A stretch of 64,000 nt of DNA. It comes from Pseudomonadota bacterium (lineage in GTDB: Bacteria > Desulfobacterota > Desulfobacteria > Desulfobacterales > Desulfobacteraceae). Of the stretch, positions 1 through 8,388 are shown one piece after another. How positions within the stretch are numbered: the first letter of the stretch is position 1; every line of letters starts with the position of its first letter. The stretch lies in NCBI GenBank assembly GCA_018821715.1, contig JAHJLN010000160.1, positions 19,923 through 83,922 of the forward strand, written 5' to 3'. The notes under the pieces were generated by a model. That model was given only the letters and a program-made list of their open reading frames with translations. It was not told the origin of the DNA and ran no database searches. Position numbers and translations under genes: made by a program.

Positions 1-356
1 TGTTTTATCCGGGAATGACGGTCTTTTACATCCCATATTTTTTCATAGGGCACCCCTGCAAGGACCATATTCAGATAAATATGTGTGTCCTGTTCAAGCC
101 TGCCGACCCATTCTTTGGGGACCCCGTGCTGGCGACCGCCCGGCGACTGGCACCGCTCCTTTGCAGGAAGAATTTTACCATCCGGGCAGAACCATTTAAT
201 GGCCTGGAAAGGGCCTTTAGGGTCTTTTTTCATTGCCTGTATCAACTGGATCCTGTCATTTTCCGGCTGTGCCTGGGCACAGTCAGATATTGAAACCCCA
301 AAGGATACAGTCCATAGCAATACTGTAATGATTATTTTTCCCTGAAACCCGTTCAT
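1..356 (-). CDS. Secreted protein, N-terminal part only (runs off window edge)
   Basis: This is an open leftward frame starting at ATG 356 with a good ribosome site (AGGAGA, 7 bases upstream). It is still open at base 1, so the C-terminus lies outside the window. The ORF track does not list it. The first 30 residues form a signal peptide (charged start, hydrophobic run, then AQAQP). The mature part begins with MKKDPKGPFQAIKWFCPDG, followed by C and PGGRQHG motifs. From memory, similar starts occur in large periplasmic PEP/pyruvate-binding-domain proteins of deltaproteobacteria, but too little is present to be sure. It lies 92 bp downstream of, and in the same direction as, the phosphate transporter gene, so it may be co-transcribed with it. 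Confidence 0.6.
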   Translation of the reverse strand, partial: MNGFQGKIIITVLLWTVSFGVSISDCAQAQPENDRIQLIQAMKKDPKGPFQAIKWFCPDGKILPAKERCQSPGGRQHGVPKEWVGRLEQDTHIYLNMVLAGVPYEKIWDVKDRHSRIK

Positions 357-447
357 CAAAAAATCTCCTGAAACCTGTTTTTCATGATGTTGTTTAAAAA
401 AAATTCCTTGTCATCCACCCATTTTCCGGCCGGGTTGATGCCTGGAA

Positions 448-1446
448 TCAAACTGCACCCATCAAGGCAAACAAGAAATAGGCAGATCCGGAAACTGCAG
501 CAGATCCCGGGATGGTTAACACCCATGCGAGAACAATAGTTTTGGCCACACCCCATCTGACCGCTGAAAGGCGATGGACCGATCCAACGCCGATGATACC
601 ACCGGTAATGGTGTGAGTGGTTGAAACCGGAATCCCTGCAAAGGAATTCCCGATAATGGATGCAGCCGCAGCCATTTCTGCACAGAATCCGTCGACCGGC
701 ATCAATTTTGTTACCCGCATGCCCATTGTTTTCACCACCCGCCAGCCCCCGAGCAATGTTCCCATGGCAATGGCCAGATGGCAGGTGAAGATCACCCACA
801 CCGGGACGGAAAAGCCCTCCTGCCAGCCGCCAGAAACAAGCACCATGACAATGATTCCCATGGTTTTCTGGGCATCGTTTGCTCCGTGGCCAAGACTGAA
901 CAGGGCTGAAGAGATAAGCTGGCCGATACGGAAAAAGCGATCTACTGATCCAGGCGGCCAGCGTCTGAAAACCCATGCGGTTACAATGGAAAAGAAAATG
1001 CCCAATGCCATGCCCACAAGGGGTGAGAGAATAATAAACATACCGATTTTAATAATTCCGGGCAGGATCAATACCTTGACTCCGCCCTTTACAAGACCGG
1101 CACCGATGATGCCTCCCACAAGGGCATGGGAGACGCTGATGGGAAGTCCCATGACCGTACACACATGGGTCCACAATACAGCACCCACCAGCACCGCCAG
1201 GACAAACCAGAGGGAAAGGATATCAGGGCTGACCACACCCCTGCCAATGGTTTTGGCCACTCCGACACCAAAACCAAAGGCTGCAACCAGATTGAAAAAC
1301 GCAGCCCAGGCCACAGCCATGCGCGGGGACAATACCCGGGTAGACACAATTGTGGCAATAGAGTTGGCAGCATCGTTCATCCCGTTTAAAAAATCAAACA
1401 CCAGTGCGATAAAAATAATGACCCCGGCAAAAAGCATTGTCTCCAT
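448..1446 (-). CDS. pit: PiT-family inorganic phosphate transporter
   Basis: A 332-aa integral membrane protein that should import phosphate (as a metal-phosphate or cation symport) across the inner membrane. It shows the two PiT signatures in the usual inverted halves: FLNGMNDAANSIATIV near residue 20 and LGHGANDAQKTMGIIV near residue 195. About ten hydrophobic segments surround them. The length fits the short bacterial PiT class. It starts 11 bp downstream of the PhoU-like DUF47 gene, the usual pairing for this transporter class. The long ORFs on the opposite strand (617-1477) and in another frame (356-976) are shadows of this gene. High confidence for the family. The transported cation cannot be read from the sequence. 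Confidence 0.92.
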   Translation of the reverse strand: METMLFAGVIIFIALVFDFLNGMNDAANSIATIVSTRVLSPRMAVAWAAFFNLVAAFGFGVGVAKTIGRGVVSPDILSLWFVLAVLVGAVLWTHVCTVMGLPISVSHALVGGIIGAGLVKGGVKVLILPGIIKIGMFIILSPLVGMALGIFFSIVTAWVFRRWPPGSVDRFFRIGQLISSALFSLGHGANDAQKTMGIIVMVLVSGGWQEGFSVPVWVIFTCHLAIAMGTLLGGWRVVKTMGMRVTKLMPVDGFCAEMAAAASIIGNSFAGIPVSTTHTITGGIIGVGSVHRLSAVRWGVAKTIVLAWVLTIPGSAAVSGSAYFLFALMGAV

Positions 1447-1457
1447 TCACTTCGTCC

Positions 1458-2084
1458 TTATGCGTATTTTATCATGATGGTTTCAATCACATTGGCCAGA
1501 TCTTCGCAACGGTCAATTGCCGCTTCCAGGTGCTCATATATTTCTTTTTGCTTCATCAAAAGAAATGGATCAGAAGGATTTTCAAAAAGATCGTGCAGCG
1601 CCCTGCGAAGCGTCATGTCGCCTTCATTTTCAATGCTGTTCACATCAATGCAGATTTTAAGAATGGCATCTTTTTGCTTCAAATCACTCAGCATTCCAAT
1701 GGCAGCGGCAAGTTTTTCAAATGCTCTTTTCAAAATATCAATCTGTTCTTTTACCGCATCCGGCGGCAATGGCATATTGTAAATCTCCATTCGCGTTCCT
1801 GCTTTTTCCAGCATGTCAACAATATCATCCGTATGGTTGGCAAGCATCCGTATATCTTCCCTGTCAAAGGGGGTTACAAAAACACTGTTTAACAATGCAA
1901 AAATCTCGTGGGCGATGTCATCGGCCCTGTTCTCGGTTTTTTTAATACGCGCAGTCAGTTCCTGTCTTTTTGAATAGTCATTTAACAATTGTTCGAACAA
2001 ATCAATCCCCTCAACAACACAATCCGCATGCTGTTTGAAAAGGGTAAAAAAACGATTCTCTTTTGGCAAAAATCTTTTAAACAT
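1458..2084 (-). CDS. DUF47 / PhoU-like phosphate transport regulator
   Basis: A 208-aa, all-helical soluble protein of the DUF47 (TIGR00153, PhoU-related) family. It opens with FLPKENRFFTLFKQHAD and carries the acidic DDIAHEIF and DREDIRMLANHTDDIVD segments, which in PhoU-like folds contribute to metal binding. Members of this family sit directly upstream of pit genes and are thought to modulate low-affinity phosphate uptake. Here the gene is first in the pair (pit follows after 11 bp). No promoter box stands out in the 130 bp upstream. Family assignment is solid. The regulatory role is taken from the family. Confidence 0.88.
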   Translation of the reverse strand: MFKRFLPKENRFFTLFKQHADCVVEGIDLFEQLLNDYSKRQELTARIKKTENRADDIAHEIFALLNSVFVTPFDREDIRMLANHTDDIVDMLEKAGTRMEIYNMPLPPDAVKEQIDILKRAFEKLAAAIGMLSDLKQKDAILKICIDVNSIENEGDMTLRRALHDLFENPSDPFLLMKQKEIYEHLEAAIDRCEDLANVIETIMIKYA

Positions 2085-2216
2085 GTTGCTTTCCCTGTTT
2101 TTTTACGCTTGTTTTTGTTTATGATAAACAGAATCCGGATAAAACCTGCAAATTATAAAATCTGCAACTTTATTTTTACCTATACACACACCTGATTATA
2201 CCGTATCATTTTAATC

Positions 2217-3206
2217 ATGTATATTGCATATAAAAAAAATAAAAAAGGTTCACAATATATTTTACGGGAATCTTATACCCTTGGCGATCAATTGACGTTC
2301 AGGGACCTGTTTGATCTGGGTTCTGACCCGTCGAAGTTCATCAAATATGCAGGCCACAATGCCTTTTATTTTGATGAAACAATTCAAGATGCCCTGTCCC
2401 AAGCCAATGCAAGGTATGATTCCGACGAGCTTGAAACCCTTTTCTGGCCCTGGATCAGGCCGGATATAAAAAGAGCTATTGACACTTTCAGGAACCGATC
2501 GTCCAACAGGTCCAGCAAAAAACTCAGTGACCTTGAAAAAGAGCAGATATCTGGCAGGGTCCACAGTTTTGACAAAAGAAGAGCCCATTATTTAAAATTC
2601 GGAACCATGGACCAGGGAGCGGTTGAAAATATGCCTGTCGTACTTTTCAAGGACCATGTTCATCAATCCAGGGATGAAATTGAGCAGCACTTTCTTAAGC
2701 AGGAATTTGCTTTAAATGCCCGGGAATTAAAAACTTATGTGTATACGGTTTTTGATCTTCAACGTTTTTTTTCAAGCATGCTGGCAAAAAAAATGCCCCA
2801 CGCCCTGGATCAGGAAAAGGTGGACGACTATTTTCTCAAAGAAATCTGCCGGCTCAATTTAGAACTTTTCAACAAAAAGACTCAGCTTGATGACTATATG
2901 ATCCGGTATGTTTTCCTGTTTTTTGATCATCCGTATGCCGACACAACCCTGCTGGATGATTTTGCCAGGGCCTTCATGTCCAGGCATCGAGTTTTCAGGC
3001 CCAAACCTCAAAAATCCATTACCACGCAAAATGCCTGTAAAATTTTCAACATTACAAAAACAGAGTTTGGCGCAATGACAAAAAAACACCTGACAAAATT
3101 GTACCGCAGACTTGCAAGACAGGTTCACCCCGATACTGGCGGTTCCCATGAAAAGTTTGTTGAACTGAATACTGCCTACGAAATTCTGCTGGAAAATATT
3201 AAATAA
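2217..3206 (+). CDS. C-terminal J-domain protein with an unrecognised N-terminal region
   Basis: A 329-aa protein whose last ~60 residues are a J domain. Helix II/III is visible as LYRRLARQVHPDTGGSHEKFVELNTAYEIL, with an intact HPD tripeptide near residue 303. It should therefore stimulate a DnaK/Hsp70. The first ~260 residues are mostly charged and helical (YIAYKKNKKGSQYILRES..., an Arg/Lys-rich RNRSSNRSSKKL patch) and match no family I recognise. A J domain at the C-terminus rather than the N-terminus marks it as a specialised co-chaperone, not DnaJ. No clear Shine-Dalgarno precedes ATG 2217. It faces the next gene and ends 7 bp from that gene's stop. Confidence 0.75.
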   Translation: MYIAYKKNKKGSQYILRESYTLGDQLTFRDLFDLGSDPSKFIKYAGHNAFYFDETIQDALSQANARYDSDELETLFWPWIRPDIKRAIDTFRNRSSNRSSKKLSDLEKEQISGRVHSFDKRRAHYLKFGTMDQGAVENMPVVLFKDHVHQSRDEIEQHFLKQEFALNARELKTYVYTVFDLQRFFSSMLAKKMPHALDQEKVDDYFLKEICRLNLELFNKKTQLDDYMIRYVFLFFDHPYADTTLLDDFARAFMSRHRVFRPKPQKSITTQNACKIFNITKTEFGAMTKKHLTKLYRRLARQVHPDTGGSHEKFVELNTAYEILLENIK

Positions 3207-3212
3207 TCGCCA

Positions 3213-4832
3213 TTATCTGTTTTTTTGAAGGACCAGGTCATCATATTCCGAGCTGGTGACTGAAGCCTTGATAATCACCGGCCCGGTAAGGAAAACTGCT
3301 TTTTGCAAGGCCGCTTTATAGGCAGCTTGATCCGAGGCATTTAAAACCGGCACACCAAGGAAATGATCTGAATCCGGATAGTCTTTTTCAAAAAGTCTTG
3401 TGCCATAATAGGACGGGTAATTTTTCCGGGTTTGTTTAATCCGGATCAACGCAAGTTCATTATCCGATAAGAGGATAAAAATGATGTGCAACCCCAGCCG
3501 TTGAGCGGTTGCCATTTCTCCTGCCGCCATCAGAAACCCGCCGTCTCCCATTACACAGGCCACTTTTTTATCCGGGCAGCATAGTTTTGCTGCAATGGCC
3601 GCTGGAATAGCAAACCCCATTGACGACCATCCGTTTGTCATCAACAGGCACCCGGGTTCAGGCGTGGGCCATTTCTGCCCGATCAGATGCAGATGGGCCC
3701 CTACATCACAGGTCAGGATACCATCCTTTGGAAGGATGTCTCTCAATCCTTCCAAAACGGCCAGGGGACCAAATGACATATCAGGGGCTTTCAACGCTGC
3801 AAACATTTTTTGTTTTCGCTTTAACAGCGCTTCCAGATCCCAGGCATGGTTCAACCGGGGAAATACCAGAAATGATTGAAGGGAGACCTGCATATCTCCG
3901 ACAACATCAGCGGCAAGTTTACAGTTATATGTATCCAGGTCTGCGGGGACAATACTGATATGGACAATGGGAGCCTTTGGTATCCAGTCTTCATAATTGA
4001 CTTCAACCGGATCATACCCGATACCGATGATCAGATCTGCCTGCTGGTGGGTCTGAGCCACCATATTTGCCAGAGCATGGTTCAAGACGCCAACATATAA
4101 AGGATGATCTTCCGGCACCATGCCCTTTGCCATTGGGGTCAGCACAACCGGCAGGCCAAATTTTTCAACCACCTCAAGTATCAATGGTTTCAGTTGCGAT
4201 TGCACAGCTGTTAACCCTATAACAACCAAAGGCTTTTTTGCCTTCAAAACGGCCTGGCGCATAGTTTCCATAACAGCGGCAGGTGCGGGTTTGATCCCTG
4301 GACTCGGTTTTAACACGGTTTGTTCTTCCCGGATTTTAAGGCTGCTGATATTTGAAGGGACACCAATATGCACCGGGCCCGGCAATCCGGTACCGGCAAT
4401 TTTGGCAGCCGCTAAAAGTGTCTTTTTAACCCGTCCGGCCTCTAATCGGGTTGTCCATTTGGTGATGGGCTTAAACAATGCCTGAAGGTCAATATTCATC
4501 TGGACGGTTCGATGCCGTTTTTCTTCGGGCAGTTCATCTGTAAATGCCAGAAGCGGGGACCGGTCAAGCAATGCTGCCCCCACACCGGTTGAAAGATTGG
4601 TGGCCCCCGGGCCGAATGTGGCAAAACAGGCCCCCGGGATCCTATTCAGCCTGCCGCAGACCGATGCCATAAACCCGGCAGCAGCTTCATGGCTGACAAG
4701 GATGAAATCAATCCCATCGGTTTTACGGATCGCCTCCATATAATCGATCATGCTGCCGCTGGGCACGCCAAAAACATACCGGATGCCGATCTCCTTAAGG
4801 GTTTCGGAAAATTGCTGCCCTGTTGTTTTCAT
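3213..4832 (-). CDS. ThDP-dependent enzyme, acetolactate-synthase-like large subunit
   Basis: A 539-aa protein with the three-domain fold of thiamine-diphosphate enzymes. The PYR domain is at the N-terminus with the catalytic-type Glu in SHEAAAGFMA. A central nucleotide-type domain follows, then the PP domain with the ThDP/Mg motif GDGGFLMAAGEMATAQ...NELALI. Overall it resembles acetolactate synthase catalytic subunits and their paralogues (benzoylformate decarboxylase, glyoxylate carboligase types). No small regulatory subunit or ilv gene is adjacent, so a true role in branched-chain amino acid synthesis is doubtful. It could be a 2-oxoacid decarboxylase or sulfopyruvate/phosphonopyruvate-type enzyme. 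Family certain, substrate unknown. Confidence 0.82.
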   Translation of the reverse strand: MKTTGQQFSETLKEIGIRYVFGVPSGSMIDYMEAIRKTDGIDFILVSHEAAAGFMASVCGRLNRIPGACFATFGPGATNLSTGVGAALLDRSPLLAFTDELPEEKRHRTVQMNIDLQALFKPITKWTTRLEAGRVKKTLLAAAKIAGTGLPGPVHIGVPSNISSLKIREEQTVLKPSPGIKPAPAAVMETMRQAVLKAKKPLVVIGLTAVQSQLKPLILEVVEKFGLPVVLTPMAKGMVPEDHPLYVGVLNHALANMVAQTHQQADLIIGIGYDPVEVNYEDWIPKAPIVHISIVPADLDTYNCKLAADVVGDMQVSLQSFLVFPRLNHAWDLEALLKRKQKMFAALKAPDMSFGPLAVLEGLRDILPKDGILTCDVGAHLHLIGQKWPTPEPGCLLMTNGWSSMGFAIPAAIAAKLCCPDKKVACVMGDGGFLMAAGEMATAQRLGLHIIFILLSDNELALIRIKQTRKNYPSYYGTRLFEKDYPDSDHFLGVPVLNASDQAAYKAALQKAVFLTGPVIIKASVTSSEYDDLVLQKNR

Positions 4833-5161
4833 TTTTCTCTCTTTCTTTAATCAAATAACAGTTAACCTCTATAGACCCTAACAGAATCTGTTTGAATTAA
4901 TCAATATAATCCGTTTTCTGATGGAATTGAATATCGCTTATCCATAAAAATTGCAGCACCCCTGTTTTTTAAGGTTCAATGGGCGTATTGAGGTGTGACC
5001 GACTCTATTTGACTTGGATAATATTGCAGGTTGAAAAAAAAAATGCAAAAAAATGCAAAACTCAGGGTTTACCCCGATTGCTTTCATCTATTCATATTTG
5101 ATATATAGATATTCTTGGTTTTAAAATTTCAAGTCTTTATTTTATAAAAAAGGAGAAAATC
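4833..5161. other. 329-bp AT-rich intergenic region between divergent genes
   Basis: Divergent upstream region of the ThDP enzyme (leftward) and the 75-aa DHp-like protein (rightward). It contains A-rich tandem words (AAAATGCAAAAAAATGCAAAA near 5041-5062). The only clear signal is the AAAAAAGGAGAAAAT ribosome site of the 75-aa gene. No hairpin terminator, riboswitch-like fold or convincing promoter pair was recognised. Confidence 0.4.
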
Positions 5162-5389
5162 ATGGATTGTATTGAAGAAAAAAATCCTGAATTTATTGAG
5201 GATACAATAACATACACTATAGCTTCTGACTTGAGAAATCTTTTATCTGCCATCAAGGGGCGAACGATTTTAATGAAGAATGTGATCAACCCCTCAAATC
5301 CGCTTCAATACCATTTTGACGAAATTTTAAATTGCCTTGATGAGAGTTCTGATATTACTAATCTTCTTTTGGATCCGCATCTGTATTGA
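5162..5389 (+). CDS. 75-aa stand-alone histidine-kinase DHp-like protein lacking the phosphoacceptor His
   Basis: A small protein with an excellent ribosome site (AAAAAAGGAGAAAATC-ATG). The segment IASDLRNLLSAIKGRTILM...HFDEILNCLDESSDITNLLLDP lines up by eye with the HisKA dimerisation helices of deltaproteobacterial hybrid kinases. Those typically read IAHDFNNILMGIQGR...H..LK.IE..V.SAADLTKQLLGFA. The position of the phosphorylated His is Ser here (IASDL), and no ATPase domain follows. It could be a degenerate kinase remnant kept as a gene, or a small protein that forms heterodimers with full-length kinases. The similarity is recalled, not computed. Confidence 0.6.
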   Translation: MDCIEEKNPEFIEDTITYTIASDLRNLLSAIKGRTILMKNVINPSNPLQYHFDEILNCLDESSDITNLLLDPHLY

Positions 5390-5444
5390 TATTTGCCACC
5401 AGATCATTTTGTCTTTGATGACCATAGAAAAAGCATCACTGCTG

Positions 5445-5963
5445 CTATGCCGATTGAACCGGATAGGTATTGCCCTTGATGATTAAGAAAAGCTGCCCGT
5501 TTTTTTCTTCCATAAACTTTGAAATTTTTAACAGCGCCCGTGATGTAAACTTGATCCTGTGTTCAGGGGTTTGAAGATAAAGGTTGTCTTCCCTGTTATA
5601 CAGCTTGCCTGCATCAAGTTTTATCGTATCATTGTTATTTAATGCAAGTGTGATATCTTTCTCTTCCTGCACGATGACATCACTGACAAAAAGAACCGTG
5701 TCTTCGTAGGGGAAATATACTTTTTCTTCATATTCATCTGTTTTCTGGCTGACATAATACCCGGTGCTGTCTTTTCGGATGGATGAATTGAAATATTTTA
5801 TAATTTTAGGATGTTCAAACTTTCCATGCTCGTTATGCCAGACGCCATTTTTATCCATCCGGAAAACAGCCTCTTCTTTTGATATAATAATCAATTTCCG
5901 CTTTTTTGACACCATCCCTGCACCTTTTTCATCTGGTTTGTTTTGCCAACTTATCTGTGTCAT
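5445..5963 (-). CDS. DUF1285-like cytoplasmic protein
   Basis: A 172-aa soluble protein without signal peptide or membrane segment. The region FRMDKNGVWHNEHGKFEHPKIIKYFNSSIRKDSTGYYVS, followed by a second beta-rich half ending RALLKISKFMEEKNGQLFLIIKGNTYPV, has the layout I associate with DUF1285. That family has two small beta domains: a GxWxHxGxxIxxPxIxxxF core and a closing LGLxSGGxxxPL-like segment. No function is established for the family. It is transcribed leftward, downstream of nothing obvious, and stands alone. A second possible start is Met17. I am moderately sure of the family and have no view on function. Confidence 0.6.
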   Translation of the reverse strand: MTQISWQNKPDEKGAGMVSKKRKLIIISKEEAVFRMDKNGVWHNEHGKFEHPKIIKYFNSSIRKDSTGYYVSQKTDEYEEKVYFPYEDTVLFVSDVIVQEEKDITLALNNNDTIKLDAGKLYNREDNLYLQTPEHRIKFTSRALLKISKFMEEKNGQLFLIIKGNTYPVQSA

Positions 5964-6002
5964 ATCATCAAAGGTCCTTGCAAGGCAATTAAAACCAAAC
6001 GA

Positions 6003-7295
6003 TTATGGACGGCCGTTTTTCGGCGGGGGGCCTTTTCGGGCTTTTTTTTTAATGGGAACAGATCCCCCCCGAACACACCTGACATAATTTAATACTCTTC
6101 TGGCATCACCCTGGGGACCATGACCCAGGGCCGGGCTTCCGGTTTTTGGATCACTTCTCTGGGCACCGGCACCATGGACATCCATGGTGACACCGTTCAT
6201 TTGCCCAATGGCTCGCCCAAAAGAAATATAAACGGCATTAGCCCCTTCTCTCGGACCGTCCAGGTGAGTGGTGGACGTCCAGAAAAACGGATAATCCGTC
6301 TGCCCCGCCTCATTAACAATGGCGGTTGTATTGAAGACCGGGTCAAGGCAGGGGGAACGGCTTGTGGAAGGTGAACGGGTATAATCTACTATATACTGCA
6401 ACTCCTTGGCATTGGGAAGCCGCCAGTCGCTGTATCCTGCACAGGTTAACTTCTGTGCATAGGTTAACGCATCAGCCCAGTTCATGGCCCGTTGACTGTC
6501 AGACTGCATCCACATCATTCCGGTTGCCTGGTCTGTGATTGTGCCGTCTTTATTGTCGTGAAACTCATTTTTCCCATATGATGCGCCTCTAACATATCGG
6601 GCATAAAAAAATTTTTCCCTTGATCTTCCGGGTTTTTTATAGCCGTACCCTTTGATCCTGCCATCTGCAAAGTTGACGCCAAAAAGCGTTTTTGCGTTGC
6701 CCATGGTGGTACTGACATATTGTGTACTCGATAGCCATTGGGCATCGATATATCTTTCCCCGGCAGCAATGTTTCCATATTTAAAATCAAAATAATCCGT
6801 ATTGATATAGGGTATGGCATTGGTAGGAACCCCTGCCGTAAGATTTCTTTTGTTAAACCCTGTGTTCCCGTTAAAATTCATCAAAGAATACAATTCCTTG
6901 ATATTGGGAACTCTCCAGTCGGTATAGCCGCCAAGAGTCATGTTTTCTGCAATGCTTTCCGCTGCAGCCAGGCTGACTTTTTTGGCATCAACCGCTTTGG
7001 ACCACATTAAACCGGTTACAAGATCAGTAATGGTTCCATCACGATTGTCTCGATAGGAGGGAGGATTCCCTTGGTATTGTGCATCCTGGCCGTAAAAAGA
7101 ACCGGTTGGATCAGGAAAGCCTATCTCCCCTGAATTTCCGTAGCACTTGTTTTGTCCTGTATCCACCACAGGGCTTGGGGCAAGCGGCTGAGCGAGGATA
7201 AATTCAATAAAAAGCAATGGGATCGCAAACCCTGTTGCCAGTATCGTTACGATTTTTTTTACGGTTTCTCTTATTTCCACTGAATGCTGCTCCAT
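6003..7295 (-). CDS. Secreted protein with two DUF1566 (Lcl C-terminal-type) domains
   Basis: A 430-aa exported protein. The N-terminus (hydrophobic run about residues 13-35) is a signal peptide or anchor. Two tandem DUF1566 repeats follow. The first has DNRDGTITDLVTGLMW and, about 60 residues later, DWRVPNIKELYSL. The second has DNKDGTITDQATGMMW and DWRLPNAKELQYIVDY. These domains belong to the C-type-lectin/FGE-like fold seen in Legionella Lcl and in many secreted deltaproteobacterial proteins, where adhesion or carbohydrate binding is suspected. The C-terminal tail is Lys/Arg/Pro rich (KKKARKGPPPKNGRP). It is monocistronic. No catalytic residues can be named. Confidence 0.82.
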   Translation of the reverse strand: MEQHSVEIRETVKKIVTILATGFAIPLLFIEFILAQPLAPSPVVDTGQNKCYGNSGEIGFPDPTGSFYGQDAQYQGNPPSYRDNRDGTITDLVTGLMWSKAVDAKKVSLAAAESIAENMTLGGYTDWRVPNIKELYSLMNFNGNTGFNKRNLTAGVPTNAIPYINTDYFDFKYGNIAAGERYIDAQWLSSTQYVSTTMGNAKTLFGVNFADGRIKGYGYKKPGRSREKFFYARYVRGASYGKNEFHDNKDGTITDQATGMMWMQSDSQRAMNWADALTYAQKLTCAGYSDWRLPNAKELQYIVDYTRSPSTSRSPCLDPVFNTTAIVNEAGQTDYPFFWTSTTHLDGPREGANAVYISFGRAIGQMNGVTMDVHGAGAQRSDPKTGSPALGHGPQGDARRVLNYVRCVRGGSVPIKKKARKGPPPKNGRP

Positions 7296-7401
7296 TTATC
7301 ATCATCAATTTAAAAAAAATAACAAAATAAAACCCATTAAAAAAAATCATATCAGCAAATTGTCACACAAATAAGAAGAAACTATGAAGATAATGTGAAA
7401 T

Positions 7402-7599
7402 TTATTTAAGAGCTTCGCAGTATTGTCCCGGTGTAATACCATATATTTTTTTGAATATACGGTTCAGATGGCTCTGATCAAAAAATCCGGTTGCATGTGC
7501 CGCATCCATAATCGGCACTTTTTTTTCCATCAATTCCCGGGCTTTTAACGCTCTGACATGGTTCAAATAGGTATGGGGGGTCAATGTGAAAAATACCAA
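7402..7599 (-). pseudogene. 5'-truncated AraC-family regulator (second HTH half only)
   Basis: The 65-codon frame carries the last part of an AraC-type DNA-binding domain: LTPHTYLNHVRALKARELM, then a second helix-turn-helix AAHATGFFDQSHLNRIFKKIYGITPGQY, a near-ideal AraC signature. The N-terminal sensor domain and most of the first HTH are missing. The frame can only start from a TTG inside the 3' end of the neighbouring binding-protein gene (19-bp overlap, -1 frame). The sequence switches from binding protein to AraC within a few codons, which suggests a deletion or recombination joint rather than a designed small protein. Expression as a 65-aa HTH peptide is possible but unlikely. Confidence 0.75.
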
Positions 7600-8315
7600 T
7601 CGAAAATGATATTATTAACTTCTCCATCCTGTTGCATTTTTTTTATTTCTGTGTTGATCTTTCCAATGATCTTATCATGTTTTCCTTTTGTGAAACCGAT
7701 ATGCCCGAACTTAATCGTTAGCGGCCTGGATAATGTCCGAAACTCAGACGTCAACTTCTCTTTATTTAAAATGTAAAGGCCAACCAGCTTATCACACGGA
7801 TAAACGTGAATTCGTGCGGAAAGGATTTTTTTAAAATTTGACAAATGGCTGTCGGATTTTTCTCTTATAAATATGGGGGAATTATCAAATTCCGGCCCAT
7901 AGGAGTATCCACGCATAACCCCTATGGTTAATCCTTTCAAATCTTCTAATGTTTCGAATTGAATATCAGCGTCTTTTCGTACAAAAAAAACAATGGGATT
8001 GTCGATAATGGGATCTGTAAAATCGAAAAGTTCCAACCGTTCTTTGGTTTTGGTAAAACTGAACAAACCATCTATTTCACCTTGTTTGGTTAAAATGTAA
8101 GCGCGCTTGAACGGCAGGTATTTCAAGGTTAACGAAACGTCTGCACGTTTGAAAAGAGTGGTGACAATCTTCACCATAATCCCCTTTGCCTGGTTGTCTT
8201 CCCGAAATTCATAAGGGGGAAAATCAATATACCCCAGATTGATTTCTTCTGCACTGATGCTGCGCTCAAAAAAAACCAGGAATACCAATAAACAGATTGT
8301 CAAAATTTTTCTCAT
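7581..8315 (-). CDS. Periplasmic solute-binding protein, SBP_bac_3 (amino-acid type)
   Basis: About 244 aa from the Met at 8315. The ORF-track start at 8354 adds 13 residues ahead of a clear signal peptide, MRKILTICLLVFLVFF...SAEE, so the internal start is preferred. The mature protein begins EINLGYIDFPPYEF and contains RADVSLTLKYLPFKRAYILTKQGEIDG and LEDLKGLTIGVMRGYSYG. These are the typical lobes of family-3 binding proteins that bind polar amino acids or related small molecules. No permease or ATPase is adjacent, so it may be an orphan receptor for a distant transporter or for a sensor. Its 3' end overlaps the truncated AraC frame. Confidence 0.78.
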   Translation of the reverse strand: MRKILTICLLVFLVFFERSISAEEINLGYIDFPPYEFREDNQAKGIMVKIVTTLFKRADVSLTLKYLPFKRAYILTKQGEIDGLFSFTKTKERLELFDFTDPIIDNPIVFFVRKDADIQFETLEDLKGLTIGVMRGYSYGPEFDNSPIFIREKSDSHLSNFKKILSARIHVYPCDKLVGLYILNKEKLTSEFRTLSRPLTIKFGHIGFTKGKHDKIIGKINTEIKKMQQDGEVNNIIFDWYFSH

Positions 8316-8388
8316 AGAAAAAAGACCCTTCAGGCGTGGCAAGATATATAACAACTGCCTTTTTTGAAATCCATTGGCTTAATTTAGA

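Noticed and set aside
617-1477. 286-aa plus-strand ORF
   Set aside because: Antisense to the pit gene; low-complexity Thr/Pro/Met-rich translation typical of a shadow frame.
5014-5034. Sigma-54-like sequence TTGGATAATATTGCA
   Set aside because: Only 8 bases separate the GG and GC elements instead of 10, so it is not a valid -24/-12 promoter.
5041-5065. AAAATGCAAAAAAATGCAAAA tandem words
   Set aside because: Simple A-rich sequence; two imperfect copies are not evidence of a regulatory repeat.
7581-7625. Programmed -1 frameshift fusing the binding protein to the AraC HTH
   Set aside because: A T5 run is present, but a periplasmic protein fused to a DNA-binding domain makes no sense; a decayed AraC gene is simpler.
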